From Phormidium tenue FACHB-1050 (GTDB lineage Bacteria; Cyanobacteriota; Cyanobacteriia; Pseudanabaenales; Pseudanabaenaceae): 64,000 bases of DNA. Shown piece by piece: positions 17,635 through 26,839 of the stretch (positions are counted from its first letter, which is position 1; each line of letters begins with the position of its first letter). The notes below the pieces were generated by a model. That model saw only the letters and a list, made by a program, of their open reading frames with translations. It ran no database searches and was not told the DNA's origin. The stretch covers positions 1 to 64,000 of the forward strand of contig NZ_JACJQY010000012.1 in NCBI RefSeq assembly GCF_014696925.1, in the 5' to 3' direction. Both the position numbers and the translations under genes were made by a program.

Positions 17635-18087
17635 ATGAATATTTTTCCAAGTAATTGTTTAAATACAATTTCTATCTACCTGAAACATTCTATGTTGCTG
17701 ATCGCTGTCTTGCCAGTGACATTATTGCCGGTCAGCGTTGTCCAAGCCGAGGTTGCCGTCCCAGATAAACAGGGCAACTACTACAGAAATGAAACTAATG
17801 TACGAGCGCAAAGAGTAGATAGATATGGGACAGGATCGCTCTGGCGAGTAGTTGTTGATAGCCTCAATTGTCGTAAAGAACCAAGTATAAATAGTCCTGT
17901 TCAACGTACTTATAATGCCAATGACATTATAGAAGCACAAATCGGTCGGGGCGGGTCTGATGAAGTTTTAATAAATGCTCGTGATAAAAATGGAAGACCT
18001 TGGATGCAAGTTCGTTCTGTGACTTCAACATTTGAGGGATGTTATGTTAGGGCAAATAGTAGATTTATTCAGCCCGTAAATGAGTAA
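17635..18087 (+). CDS. Secreted SH3-like domain protein (150 aa)
   Basis: 150 residues from the ATG at 17635; an internal ATG at 17692 would give a more compact signal peptide (MLLIAVLPVTLLPVSVVQA, cleavage after QA). The mature region contains WRVVVDSLNCRKEPSI and a GRPWMQVR strand, the pattern of bacterial SH3b domains (LNVRSGPS-like), with two Cys (C82 and C136 in the long form) that may form a disulfide. SH3b domains often bind cell wall or peptides in the periplasm. No partner is adjacent; the role is inferred. Confidence 0.72.
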   Translation: MNIFPSNCLNTISIYLKHSMLLIAVLPVTLLPVSVVQAEVAVPDKQGNYYRNETNVRAQRVDRYGTGSLWRVVVDSLNCRKEPSINSPVQRTYNANDIIEAQIGRGGSDEVLINARDKNGRPWMQVRSVTSTFEGCYVRANSRFIQPVNE

Positions 18088-18090
18088 TGC

Positions 18091-18383
18091 CAATTCACAA
18101 AGGTGTTGCAACACCTTTGTGAATTGCCCCCCCAAAGCTAGTAAGTTTTTTAATCAAGAAATGGCGTAGCCATTTCTTGATTTGGTATAAAGCTATAAAA
18201 TCGCAGAAGCGCTTTAATTTTTCGGCTTTATATAGCTATAGTCACCTGTATCAGGACAATTCAAAACCCAAATAGTGTGAGGCGGCGCGAAGCGCCGCCT
18301 CACACTATTTGGGTTTTATGTCCTAACAAGAATGGCGACAGCTATACCAAACCACAAAAGTATAGCCATTTCGTGTTTTGGTA
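18091..18383. repeat. Four-hairpin spacer
   Basis: The 389-base gap holds 18091-18126 (perfect 18-base arms CAATTCACAAAGGTGTTG, no loop), 18152-18182 (AATCAAGAAATGGC around GTA), 18263-18317 (perfect 26-base arms AAAACCCAAATAGTGTGAGG.., apex GCGC-GAA-GCGC) and 18345-18383 (imperfect, TACCAAA.. with a bulge). The rest upstream of the Rrf2 gene is AT-rich with no other feature seen. Confidence 0.85.
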
Positions 18384-18476
18384 TTAGAGCGTATTTGCTC
18401 TAAATTTACAGTGCAATACCGTAGTATCATAGTAAACAGTTAAGAAAAATTTTTTAAACAAAAATTACGGTCTGTT

Positions 18477-18917
18477 GTGGAACTTTCTTTAAAGAGTGAA
18501 TATGCAATTTTGGCTATGCTTGAGCTAGCTAATCATTTTGCGATCGATCAGCCTCTCCAGATTCGTCAAATTGCGAACCAACAAAATATTCCCGATCGCT
18601 ATTTGGAACAGTTACTCGCGACTTTAAAGCGTCAAGGCTTAGTTAAGAGTCAACGGGGAGCTAAGGGTGGCTATATCCTTTCCCGTGAGCCTTGGGAAAT
18701 AAGTTTACTAGAAATCATTCGGGGAATTGAGGGATACGATCCGATCGCGGAAAAAAGTAGTAAGTCAGGCAATGAGAGCGCGTCTCTTTCAGTAATCCAT
18801 GAAGTATGGGAAACTGCCCAAAAGGCGGCTTCTAATGTATTAGATGGCTGTACGCTGAAGGATTTATGCGATCGGCAACGCCAACGTCAAATGGCTACAA
18901 CTATGTATTACATCTAA
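18477..18917 (+). CDS. Rrf2 family transcriptional regulator
   Basis: 146 residues from a GTG start (MELSLKSEYAILAMLELANH). The winged-helix DNA-binding domain is clear: LQIRQIANQQNIPDRYLEQL (helix-turn-helix), then GLVKSQRGAKGGYILSR (wing). Near the C-terminus C-x5-C (CTLKDLC) may carry part of a cluster-binding motif; the third Cys of IscR is absent, so an Fe-S cluster is uncertain. CymR-like or NsrR-like function cannot be separated. A GCGC-TTT-GCGC hairpin overlaps the stop codon and probably ends the message. Confidence 0.9.
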   Translation: MELSLKSEYAILAMLELANHFAIDQPLQIRQIANQQNIPDRYLEQLLATLKRQGLVKSQRGAKGGYILSREPWEISLLEIIRGIEGYDPIAEKSSKSGNESASLSVIHEVWETAQKAASNVLDGCTLKDLCDRQRQRQMATTMYYI

Positions 18918-19002
18918 ATAGTGAGGGCGGCGCTTTGCGCCGCCCTCACTATTTAGGGTTTGGTTTTCAAATAAAGAAATGGCATAGCCATTTCTTTATT
19001 TG
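18914..19002. repeat. Two hairpins between the Rrf2 and aldolase genes
   Basis: 18914-18956: perfect 20-base arms CTAAATAGTGAGGGCGGCGC around TTT, containing the rrf2 stop. 18968-19002: perfect 16-base arms CAAATAAAGAAATGGC around ATA. They are suitable terminators for the convergent pair. Confidence 0.85.
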
Positions 19003-19066
19003 GCATTAAGGTTTTTGCCCAATAGTATAGCCATGATAAAGTCAAGAATTATTGATGAGGGGCTAA

Positions 19067-19990
19067 TCATCGCGTCAATAACTCTTGAGTAGGAAGGTAG
19101 TAGGCTTGGCTGGCTAACATTGCGGCGTAGGGTGTGTCATGTAAATGAGCTTTACCTACTGAGCCAAAAAGATTGAGCTTTTCGATAATCACTTCTTGCA
19201 TAGCAGCGATCGCTTCACCTGCGATCTCTAACAAATCCTTGGGACTATCACCACAGATTTCTAATTTCAGGGCTTGCATATAGGCTTGGCGGACTTCGGT
19301 ATTCACGTTAAATTTGCAGACTCCCAATTGAATCGATCTCTGGATCATTTCCGATGGTAAGCCCGATGCACCATGCAAAACTAAGGGAATATCGACTAGG
19401 TTACGGATTTTCTCAAGACGATCAAAATCGAGACGGGGTGGGCTTTTATATTCACCATGCACGTTACCGATGGTGACTGCGATCGCATCGACTTTGGTTT
19501 GCTTCACAAATTCCAAAGCTTGGATCGGGTCGGTCATTTTGGCTTCTTTCTCAGCGATCGTCAATCCATCTTCAGTTCCACTAATTCTGCCAATCTCTGC
19601 TTCGACGACTGCATGGAATTTGTGGGAGAGGATAGTCATGTCTCTCGTAAATTCCAAGTTCTCTTTGTAAGACATTGGTGAGCCATCCGCCATAATTGAC
19701 CGCACACCTGCATCTAGAGCTAAGCGAATATCACTAGCGGAAGTACTGTGATCGAGGTGAATGGAGATTGGTACTTTTGCCGATTTGGCGGCTTCGATAC
19801 ACATCTGCACTAGGGGAAGTTTGCCATAGATGAGGGCGCTAGGGTGTAGTTGCAGCATGGCAGGGCTACGGCTAATTTCGGCTGCATTGACTACGGCTTT
19901 TACGCCTTCTAAGTTGTAAATGTTAAAGGCTCCGATCGCATAAGAGTTGCGACGGGCGGTTTCTAGAAGTTCTTTAGTCGAACTTAGCAT
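19067..19990 (-). CDS. Class II fructose/tagatose-bisphosphate aldolase family protein
   Basis: 307 residues of a Zn2+-dependent aldolase TIM barrel. Zinc and substrate residues: HLDHSTSASDI (catalytic Asp and first His), VEAEIGRISGTED, TIGNVHGEYK (His), LVLHGASGLP (His), and FNVNTEVRQAY (phosphate loop). The length matches the shorter GatY/KbaY-type enzymes rather than the roughly 360-aa cyanobacterial FbaA, so fructose-1,6- and tagatose-1,6-bisphosphate are both possible substrates. The ATG at 19990 starts MLSSTKELLE. Convergent with the Rrf2 gene. Confidence 0.92.
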   Translation of the reverse strand: MLSSTKELLETARRNSYAIGAFNIYNLEGVKAVVNAAEISRSPAMLQLHPSALIYGKLPLVQMCIEAAKSAKVPISIHLDHSTSASDIRLALDAGVRSIMADGSPMSYKENLEFTRDMTILSHKFHAVVEAEIGRISGTEDGLTIAEKEAKMTDPIQALEFVKQTKVDAIAVTIGNVHGEYKSPPRLDFDRLEKIRNLVDIPLVLHGASGLPSEMIQRSIQLGVCKFNVNTEVRQAYMQALKLEICGDSPKDLLEIAGEAIAAMQEVIIEKLNLFGSVGKAHLHDTPYAAMLASQAYYLPTQELLTR

Positions 19991-20096
19991 GGTGGCTTGG
20001 GTTTAAAACGGTTGATCAGGAAGTAGAAGCTAGATGATCATAATATTTTTTAGGCATGTTTGCGGTTGAGCATATCTAAGTAACTGGGCATAAATC

Positions 20097-20207
20097 AAAC
20101 CCCAAAAATTGTGGCGCACGCTGCGCGTGCGCCACAATTTTTGAGGTTTTATAGCAACGTAAGTTTTGCTTAGAATATTGAGTGGCGGCGCTTTGCGCCG
20201 CCACTCA
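20097..20207. repeat. Two hairpins downstream of the coiled-coil protein gene
   Basis: 20097-20149: 25-base arms AAACCCCAAAAATTGTGGCG.. with one mismatch around TGC. 20179-20207: perfect arms TGAGTGGCGGCGC around TTT. They lie between two minus-strand genes and can end the upstream one. Confidence 0.85.
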
Positions 20208-20244
20208 CTCCTTGGGTTTATGTCTTAACAAGACTATTTACTTT

Positions 20245-21837
20245 CTATGAATCCCAGAAATAGGCACATAAATAGCTAGTCAAAGCAGGGATTGGCAATC
20301 CTGTTCTCTGCGATTCAGCAGTAGAGATTTGGGGTTGCAAAATAGTTTGACATTGAGGTAGAAACTTTTGCTTCTCTGGAGCTTTAGCTTTCAATTGTTT
20401 GAGCTGATTTACCATAGCAGGAGTAACCGTGCTAGCTGCGGACTCAGCCCTTTGTTGGATTTCTACCCATTTGCTAATTTGGACTAATTCGGTACGGTAA
20501 GCTTTGAGGCGTTGTTGAGCATCGCCGTATAACACAGAGTCGGTGGGAATCTCCTCTAGCTGCTTTATAGCTTGTTGCCGTTTCTCTTGGGCAGATTTCC
20601 ACACAGTTGACTTATGCGGAGGATTTTGGGTTAATTTCGCCGCCTCAATTGTGCCGTTCTTGGAGGATTCTAGATTTTTATTAGCCGCCTGTTCGACATT
20701 GATTTTGCGATCAAATTCAACTAATTTTGGGCGCAGCGTTGCTAGCTCAGCCTGAGCATCACCATATAGCGAAGCAGGTCGATCAGAAATTTCTTCTAGC
20801 TGCGAAATGATCGTTTGTAAGCGATTGCGTGTACCAGTGAGAGTTTCTAGCTTCGTAATTTTCTTGGGATTAATATCTTGGTTGCTAAAGTTCCTTGCAT
20901 TTGCTAGATATTGTTGCTGATTAGAACGATCCCACACTAGCCAGCCACAAATGCCAACAATGGCGATCGCCACACCTCCAAAAGCCACAGAAAACATTAA
21001 CGACTTATTCTTAGGGTAAGCAGTTTTGATCGCTTCATGTTCTGTTTCGACAGTAGCAACAGGCTTTTTAGGAGCGCGTTTAACGGTGGGTGGGGGTGGA
21101 GGTAAGGGCATTGGCATCGCGGCTACAGTTGGGGAATCAAAACTAAAGTCTTCATCCTTATCCTTGTCCGTCCAAGAGTGCTTCTCCTCTAGAGGCGATC
21201 GTGGTTTTGATTCTTGACTATTTACTTCAAAAGGATCTTTGTCAAATGCTACTAGCTCAAAATCATTGTTTTGCGGCAGACTATCTAAGTTAAGGGATTG
21301 CAAGTCGAGATCGCCTAAATCAAAATCCTCATTCTTGATATTGTTAATTTTGTCAGGAGCATGGACATCAGCATGGACATCTAACCCTGATTTATTAGCG
21401 GCTGTTTTTAGATCATTTTCGATACTACTTTTAAAACTTTTTAAGTCCTCGGGCAGATCCGATGCAGGATTTGTGGACTGAATCTCTGTCTCATCGAATG
21501 ATAGGTTTGCAATTGTGCCAATATTGTCGAATTCTTCTAGTTCTTCAAGATCAAGTTCAATTAATGGTAAAGGTGGCTTAATTTCTGCTGTTCTGTGCCA
21601 CTCTGGATGCTTAGCCCCAGACAACCTACCATAGACCACTAAACTATCCGCCCCTTCGATCGGTAGCTTATCAATACGGCGTTTCACAATATCATAGAGA
21701 GAGGCATAGTCAACATCATCACCATCTGCTCTGGTGATCAGAACATGTAACTGAGATTCTTTGCGGCGGATTTGGGTTTTTACCTTATAGTTTTGAAGGT
21801 CTGCCTCTATCGCATTGACAATGCTAGCCTCATCCAT
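20245..21837 (-). CDS. Membrane-anchored coiled-coil protein of unknown function
   Basis: About 530 residues from the ATG at 21837 (MDEASIVNAIEADLQNYKVK); a start at 21870 adds 11 residues and is less likely. An N-terminal alpha-beta domain of about 95 residues (LHVLITRADGDDVDYASLYD, then LVVYGRLSG) is followed by a long acidic, Pro-rich disordered linker (MPMPLPPPPP), one transmembrane helix (VAFGGVAIAIVGICGWLVW), and two similar helical repeats (LEEISDRPASLYGDAQAELA and LEEIPTDSVLYGDAQQRLKA). It is known to me as a cyanobacterial conserved type, no function assigned. Divergent from nblS. Confidence 0.7.
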   Translation of the reverse strand: MDEASIVNAIEADLQNYKVKTQIRRKESQLHVLITRADGDDVDYASLYDIVKRRIDKLPIEGADSLVVYGRLSGAKHPEWHRTAEIKPPLPLIELDLEELEEFDNIGTIANLSFDETEIQSTNPASDLPEDLKSFKSSIENDLKTAANKSGLDVHADVHAPDKINNIKNEDFDLGDLDLQSLNLDSLPQNNDFELVAFDKDPFEVNSQESKPRSPLEEKHSWTDKDKDEDFSFDSPTVAAMPMPLPPPPPTVKRAPKKPVATVETEHEAIKTAYPKNKSLMFSVAFGGVAIAIVGICGWLVWDRSNQQQYLANARNFSNQDINPKKITKLETLTGTRNRLQTIISQLEEISDRPASLYGDAQAELATLRPKLVEFDRKINVEQAANKNLESSKNGTIEAAKLTQNPPHKSTVWKSAQEKRQQAIKQLEEIPTDSVLYGDAQQRLKAYRTELVQISKWVEIQQRAESAASTVTPAMVNQLKQLKAKAPEKQKFLPQCQTILQPQISTAESQRTGLPIPALTSYLCAYFWDS

Positions 21838-21929
21838 CTTGAGATCCTCATCCTTGCGTTTCGATCGCACATATTAAACGAAAAGCCACACAAATATCCA
21901 ACAATATCCAACCAAATGACTACAAAAAG

Positions 21930-23906
21930 ATGAACTTTTTGCTTCAAATTTACAATATACCCAGACGTTGGTGGACAGAATTTTCGTTACAAACCAAGCT
22001 AATGGCTTTGATTACGCTATTAGTTTCTTTGCTAATGAGTGCTGTCACCTTTTGGGCTGTTAATGATATTCAAACTGATGCTCGCCTCAATGATACGCGC
22101 TTTGGCAAAGATTTGGGGTTATTGCTGGCTGCTAACGTCGCCCCCTTAGTTGCAAAAAATGATCTTCAGGAAGTAACTCGCCTATCTAAAGAATTTTACG
22201 ATAGTAGCTCTAGCATTCGCTACATTCTCTATGCTGATCCTGATGGCGAAATTTTTTACGGGATTCCGTTTAACTCTAATGAGGTAAAAAATTCTTTAAG
22301 TATCAGACGACGTATTCAGTTGCCTGAAGATCCAATGATGCGCCCCGATCGCCCTTTGGTCAGGCAGCATATTACGCCACAGGGGGAAGTTACGGACATA
22401 TTTGTAAACTTGCAGCATGAAGGTAAATCGTTAGGGATCATTGCGATCGGCATTAATCCTAATCCCACGGCAGTAGCCTCATCGAGTTTGACGTTAGATG
22501 TGACTACTGCTGTATTTGTATCGATTTGGGCGATGGTAATTTTGGGGGCAGCATCCAACTCGGTGACAATTACGCGACCACTACGGGAATTGGTGGCTGG
22601 GGTACAAAATATTGCTAGTGGCAACTTTAAACAACGTATTGACTTGCCCTTTGGTGGCGAATTGGGGGAATTAATTCGCAGCTTTAATGACATGGCGCAA
22701 CGCCTCAAAAAGTATGAAGAGCAGAATATTGAGGAATTGACCGCCGAAAAGGCAAAGCTAGAAACTCTAGTATCGACGATCGCAGATGGGGCGTTGTTGC
22801 TCGATTCAGATATGCGGATTGTGCTGGCTAATCCTGCGGCGATCAAGATTATGGGCTGGGATCAAGATCCTGTGAAGGGGGAATGGAAGAGCAAGAGTAT
22901 CCTGAATATTTTGCCTGAGCGACTTAGTGCTGATTTAGGGCGATCGCTGATGCAAATTGCTACAGGCGATCGGGAGGGCGGAGAATTTCGGATTATGGCT
23001 TCAGGCGATAAGGGTGATTCAGTGCTAGCCCATGCCTTTCGGATTTGGATTACCAGTGTCTTAAGTTCTAGTAATGCCATTAAGGGGATTGCGATTACGA
23101 TTCAGGACATCACTCGTGAGGTGGAGCTAAATGCGGCGCAAAGTCGATTTATCAGCAATGTTAGCCATGAGTTACGCACACCTTTATTTAATATCAAGTC
23201 CTTTATCGAGACCTTGCACGAGTATGGTGATGAACTAAGCGAAGATCAGAAAAAAGAATTTCTCGGTACAGCAAATAACGAAACCGATCGCCTTACCCGT
23301 CTAGTCAATGATGTGCTGGATCTATCTCGATTAGAGTCAGGTCGTCAATATCATTTCTCAGCGATCGATCTATCAGAGACTGTGGAGCAAACGGTCAGAA
23401 CGTATAAACTCAATGCTTCATCTAAAGGTATTGAGCTAATTCATGAAATTGAGCCAGATTTGGAAAGAATCTGGGGCAATTACGATTTGATTTTGCAAGT
23501 GTTATCTAACTTAGTTGGCAATGCTCTGAAATTTACGGATATGGGCGGTAAAGTCACAATTCGGATCTATCCTTGGCAAGATCAAACCACAACTCAGCCC
23601 CATCGCACCGTCAACTATATCCGTGTCGAGGTGGAGGATACAGGACATGGTATTCCTGCCGAAGATTGCGATCGCGTATTTGATCGTTTTTATCGTGTCG
23701 AGGATAAGGTACATACCCTTGAAGGTACTGGCTTAGGTCTATCGATTGTCCGCAACATTATCGAAAAACATCACAGTGCGATTCATATCAAGAGTGAGGT
23801 TGGTGTGGGTACGACTTTCTGGTTTGACTTAAGCGTGTATCAAGATCGCTGTGATTTACCAGTTATAGGCGCGATCACTGCTCCTGTCCAAGCGATGACG
23901 GTTTAG
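21930..23906 (+). CDS. nblS: Membrane sensor histidine kinase NblS (Hik33/DspA)
   Basis: 658 residues with the full NblS plan: first transmembrane helix (LMALITLLVSLLMSAVTFWA), sensor region, second helix (AVFVSIWAMVILGAA), HAMP (about 212-265), PAS (about 272-395), phosphoacceptor H413 in SNVSHELRTPLFNIKSF, then the N box LVGNALKFTD and GTGLGLSIV in the ATPase domain. The close match to the conserved cyanobacterial H-box context makes the assignment firm. NblS/Hik33 senses high light, nutrient and cold stress and works with RpaB and other response regulators, which are not in this window. Single gene, divergent from the coiled-coil protein. Confidence 0.9.
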   Translation: MNFLLQIYNIPRRWWTEFSLQTKLMALITLLVSLLMSAVTFWAVNDIQTDARLNDTRFGKDLGLLLAANVAPLVAKNDLQEVTRLSKEFYDSSSSIRYILYADPDGEIFYGIPFNSNEVKNSLSIRRRIQLPEDPMMRPDRPLVRQHITPQGEVTDIFVNLQHEGKSLGIIAIGINPNPTAVASSSLTLDVTTAVFVSIWAMVILGAASNSVTITRPLRELVAGVQNIASGNFKQRIDLPFGGELGELIRSFNDMAQRLKKYEEQNIEELTAEKAKLETLVSTIADGALLLDSDMRIVLANPAAIKIMGWDQDPVKGEWKSKSILNILPERLSADLGRSLMQIATGDREGGEFRIMASGDKGDSVLAHAFRIWITSVLSSSNAIKGIAITIQDITREVELNAAQSRFISNVSHELRTPLFNIKSFIETLHEYGDELSEDQKKEFLGTANNETDRLTRLVNDVLDLSRLESGRQYHFSAIDLSETVEQTVRTYKLNASSKGIELIHEIEPDLERIWGNYDLILQVLSNLVGNALKFTDMGGKVTIRIYPWQDQTTTQPHRTVNYIRVEVEDTGHGIPAEDCDRVFDRFYRVEDKVHTLEGTGLGLSIVRNIIEKHHSAIHIKSEVGVGTTFWFDLSVYQDRCDLPVIGAITAPVQAMTV

Positions 23907-23943
23907 GAATTGTGACTAAATATTGTTTTAGGAGATTAAGTTG

Positions 23944-24564
23944 ATGATTGCTCAACCACTGTTAATTCAAGAAGATCATCAAATCATCATGTCTGCTGAT
24001 GAGTACCTTGTTTGGGAAAGTCAGCAAGAAGAAAAACATGAATATGAAAATGGGAAAATCATTGCGATGACAGGCGGCACAATCCCTCACAGCCAAATTC
24101 CTCTTAATTTAGGAGCATTACTGCTTGCTCATTTGCGTGGAAAAGGATGCAAGATCTCAATCAGCGATGCTAAAGTTCTTGTTCGATCTCGGAAATATTA
24201 TTATCCTGATGTGGTTGTGTCCTGTGACGATCGCGATCGTTTCTCCCGTGATTTTTTGCAATATCCTGTGCTGATTGCGGAAGTTTTGTCTGCTACCACC
24301 GAAGCACGCGATCGCGGTATTAAGCAGCAAAGTTATATGGCGATCGATACGCTGCAAGCCTATATCCTGATCGACTCAGAGCGTCCTAGTGCCGAAGTTT
24401 ATCAAAGACATAGCGATCGTGCTTGGGAATATCAGTCTATAGCGATCGAGCAGACAACTTTTGAGAAAGATGATCCTCTTATTCAGATAACTAGCATCGA
24501 TCTCCAATTCCCCTTATCTGCCCTCTACGAAAATGTTGATTTTCTTGATAGCTCGCAATTGTAG
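23944..24564 (+). CDS. Uma2 family (DUF820) endonuclease-like protein
   Basis: 206 residues from the ATG at 23944, placed eight bases after GGAGA; a TTG at 23941 is an alternative. Landmarks: the N-terminal MSADEYLVWESQQEEKHEYE and NGKIIAMTGG, then YPDVVVS (Asp) and PVLIAEVLSATTEARDRGIK (Glu), and LQAYILID. The restriction-like PD-(D/E)xK fold is expected. It follows nblS by 37 bases but is probably independent. The paralogue at 15605 belongs to a different subgroup. Confidence 0.87.
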   Translation: MIAQPLLIQEDHQIIMSADEYLVWESQQEEKHEYENGKIIAMTGGTIPHSQIPLNLGALLLAHLRGKGCKISISDAKVLVRSRKYYYPDVVVSCDDRDRFSRDFLQYPVLIAEVLSATTEARDRGIKQQSYMAIDTLQAYILIDSERPSAEVYQRHSDRAWEYQSIAIEQTTFEKDDPLIQITSIDLQFPLSALYENVDFLDSSQL

Positions 24565-24641
24565 GGTAGACATATTGTTCGTTAATCAAAATTGTGATCG
24601 CTGAAACTATGCAATCAAAGACGGTTTAAAACAGTTGAACA

Positions 24642-25523
24642 ATGTATGACAATACCTGTAAATTTTTAGTCGAAAACTTCCCCACTGACTTTGCCAGTTG
24701 GCTCTTGGGGAAGCCGATCCCTCTGACAAAACTGGAGCCATCGGAACTCTCCGCAGATCCGATTCGTGCCGATTCTGTAATTCTTTTGGAATCAGCAGAA
24801 GTAATTGTGCATCTAGAATTTCAAACCAAAACCGATGACACAATGGCTTATCGGATGGCTAATTACTATTTGCGGCTCTATGGTAAATATCCCACTAAGG
24901 ATATTCATCAAACTGTCATCTACTTAAGAGAAACAAAATCATCACTTGTACATCAATCAAGCTTCAATACTAAAAAGTTAAATCATGAATTTAATGTCAT
25001 TCGTCTTTGGGAGCAGCCTACAGAAATTTTTCAACAATATCAAGGACTGTTGCCTCTGGCAGTTTTAACAAAAACAGGCGATCGTACTGAAACCTTACGA
25101 GAAGTCGCCCAACTAATTAACAATATTGATGATAGAAAAGTTAAAAGTAATGTCGCAGCTGCCACAGCGATTATCTCTGGGTTAGCATTAGATCATGAAG
25201 TAATTCAAAGGTTACTCAGGAGTGAGATCATGGAAGAGTCAGTAGTCTATCAAGAAATTCTGCGCGAAGGTTTAGCTAAAGGCAAAGCTGAGGGTTTAGC
25301 TAAAGGCAAAGCTGAAGGTTTAGCTAAAGGCAAAGCTGAGGGTTTAGCTAAAGGCAAAGCTGATGGCAAGGTTGAAGCAACTAACCAAATTGCTATAAAT
25401 ATGTTGCGTTCTAATATGTCTCCAGATTTAGTGGCTCAATTAACAGGGCTAACCCTAAAACAAATCCAAAAACTCCAAAAAATCTCTACAAAGCCACCTC
25501 GAACAAAGAAGTCACTTTCATAA
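24642..25523 (+). CDS. Rpn family recombination-promoting nuclease / putative transposase-like
   Basis: 293 residues. The N-terminal PD-(D/E)xK-like core shows RADSVILL (D44) and HLEFQTKTDD (E59, Q61), then MAYRMANYYLRLY, as in Rpn/YhgA proteins. The C-terminus holds four 8-residue repeats GLAKGKAE (DNA 25269-25364), probably an extended lysine-rich helix that may contact DNA, and a helix QLTGLTLKQIQKLQK. Rpn proteins raise RecA-independent recombination in E. coli. Nuclease activity here is inferred. Confidence 0.82.
   Translation: MYDNTCKFLVENFPTDFASWLLGKPIPLTKLEPSELSADPIRADSVILLESAEVIVHLEFQTKTDDTMAYRMANYYLRLYGKYPTKDIHQTVIYLRETKSSLVHQSSFNTKKLNHEFNVIRLWEQPTEIFQQYQGLLPLAVLTKTGDRTETLREVAQLINNIDDRKVKSNVAAATAIISGLALDHEVIQRLLRSEIMEESVVYQEILREGLAKGKAEGLAKGKAEGLAKGKAEGLAKGKADGKVEATNQIAINMLRSNMSPDLVAQLTGLTLKQIQKLQKISTKPPRTKKSLS
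25269..25364 (+). repeat. 24-bp tandem repeat, four copies
   Basis: Four units of GGTTTAGCTAAAGGCAAAGC(TGAN) in frame within the Rpn-like gene, nearly identical (only the last base of the unit varies, GAA/GAG/GAT). The near-identity implies recent expansion. Confidence 0.95.
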
Positions 25524-25543
25524 ACTTATCGAGTAGTTAACTC

Positions 25544-25795
25544 ATGTCTTTAAATACTCGCGAACAACTTCATCAACAAATTGATAGTTTGCTCGATCAG
25601 GTGATCGAGCAAGTTGCTAAATTCACTCAAGTATTAACGGCTAAGCAAGAAATGTTGGAATACAGTGATTGGGAAAGTGGTCAATGGCAAGAATTTTCAT
25701 TAGCACAGTTTTTTAGTGAAGATGACGAAATTGAGTATTTTCTAGAAGATACTCAGGAAGTTTATAAGCATCTATTTGATAAAGATATGATATGA
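25544..25795 (+). CDS. Small acidic protein, first gene of an unassigned two-gene module
   Basis: 83 residues, MSLNTREQLHQQIDSLLDQV followed by a helix and a strongly acidic C-terminus (FFSEDDEIEYFLEDTQEVYK). No recognised family. The stop overlaps the start of the next gene as ATGA, so translation is coupled. Small size, acidity and coupling to a nuclease-like protein resemble an antitoxin or immunity partner; this is inference. Confidence 0.6.
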   Translation: MSLNTREQLHQQIDSLLDQVIEQVAKFTQVLTAKQEMLEYSDWESGQWQEFSLAQFFSEDDEIEYFLEDTQEVYKHLFDKDMI

Positions 25796-26550
25796 ATATT
25801 GAAGGAAATAACTCTAGAGTCCTAGGGAGGCTTTTAGAAGAATTATCGTGGATGGGGCAAAAAATCAAAGAGTACCGTCAAGGAGGTAAAGGGTTTGAAA
25901 ATGTCCTAACTGCTGAAGTATTTCAATCCTTAGATTTTCTTCCCCGTCAAGCATTTCTCGGTGCAATAGTAAAAGCTTCGCATGGAGCATTAGAAGCACG
26001 TATAAAACTTCAGAAAGAAATTGAAGAGGCGAAATTTACACTTTTACCAAGCAATTTTTATCTCATCCCAAGTGCCTCAGTCCATAGAAATGGGTTAGCC
26101 GTCCAACCAGATGGAATCATTCAAACACCAAGTACCTTTGTTTTACTTGAAGCTAAAAGAATTAGACATAGTTCGTTTCAAGCAGAACAACTAGCGAGAG
26201 AGTTTGTTTTGGTTATGAAAGAAGCATTGGAAAGAAATAATCAGCCAATATTGTGGTTGATTTTAGGTTCTGAGCCTCCCATGTTAATTCGTGGACATGG
26301 TAGACAAAATCCTATCGACGCGATTGAAATTTATTTAGAGTCTGTGCTAGAACGTTCAGAAAATCATACTTTTGAGAAATCAAAACTTTTACAAGAAGCT
26401 CATAAAGTTGTTTGCTGGACAACATGGCAGACAATTTCTGCTGTAGTCTCTGAACAATTAGCTAATCTTGATATCCCTGACAAATCAATTAAAAACTGTG
26501 TAGAGCGACTAGCTAATTCAATAGTTCAATCAATTATATGGCACTCATAG
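25792..26550 (+). CDS. PD-(D/E)xK nuclease-like protein, second gene of the module
   Basis: 252 residues, ATGA-coupled to the preceding acidic protein. A plausible active site is D107 in VQPDGIIQT, E120 and K122 in FVLLEAKR, with Q130/Q133 following in SSFQAEQLARE, giving the D-x12-E-x-K order of restriction-like nucleases. The N-terminal 85 residues are helical. The gene is AT-rich like its neighbours. I do not recognise the family. Candidate toxin, defence nuclease or repair nuclease; the partner gene suggests regulated toxicity. Confidence 0.6.
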   Translation: MNIEGNNSRVLGRLLEELSWMGQKIKEYRQGGKGFENVLTAEVFQSLDFLPRQAFLGAIVKASHGALEARIKLQKEIEEAKFTLLPSNFYLIPSASVHRNGLAVQPDGIIQTPSTFVLLEAKRIRHSSFQAEQLAREFVLVMKEALERNNQPILWLILGSEPPMLIRGHGRQNPIDAIEIYLESVLERSENHTFEKSKLLQEAHKVVCWTTWQTISAVVSEQLANLDIPDKSIKNCVERLANSIVQSIIWHS

Positions 26551-26778
<228 letters not shown>

Positions 26779-26839
26779 ATTCACCAAAAATTTTGAAGCT
26801 ATTATTTAGATAATAAAAAATAAATATACGGAGTATAAA

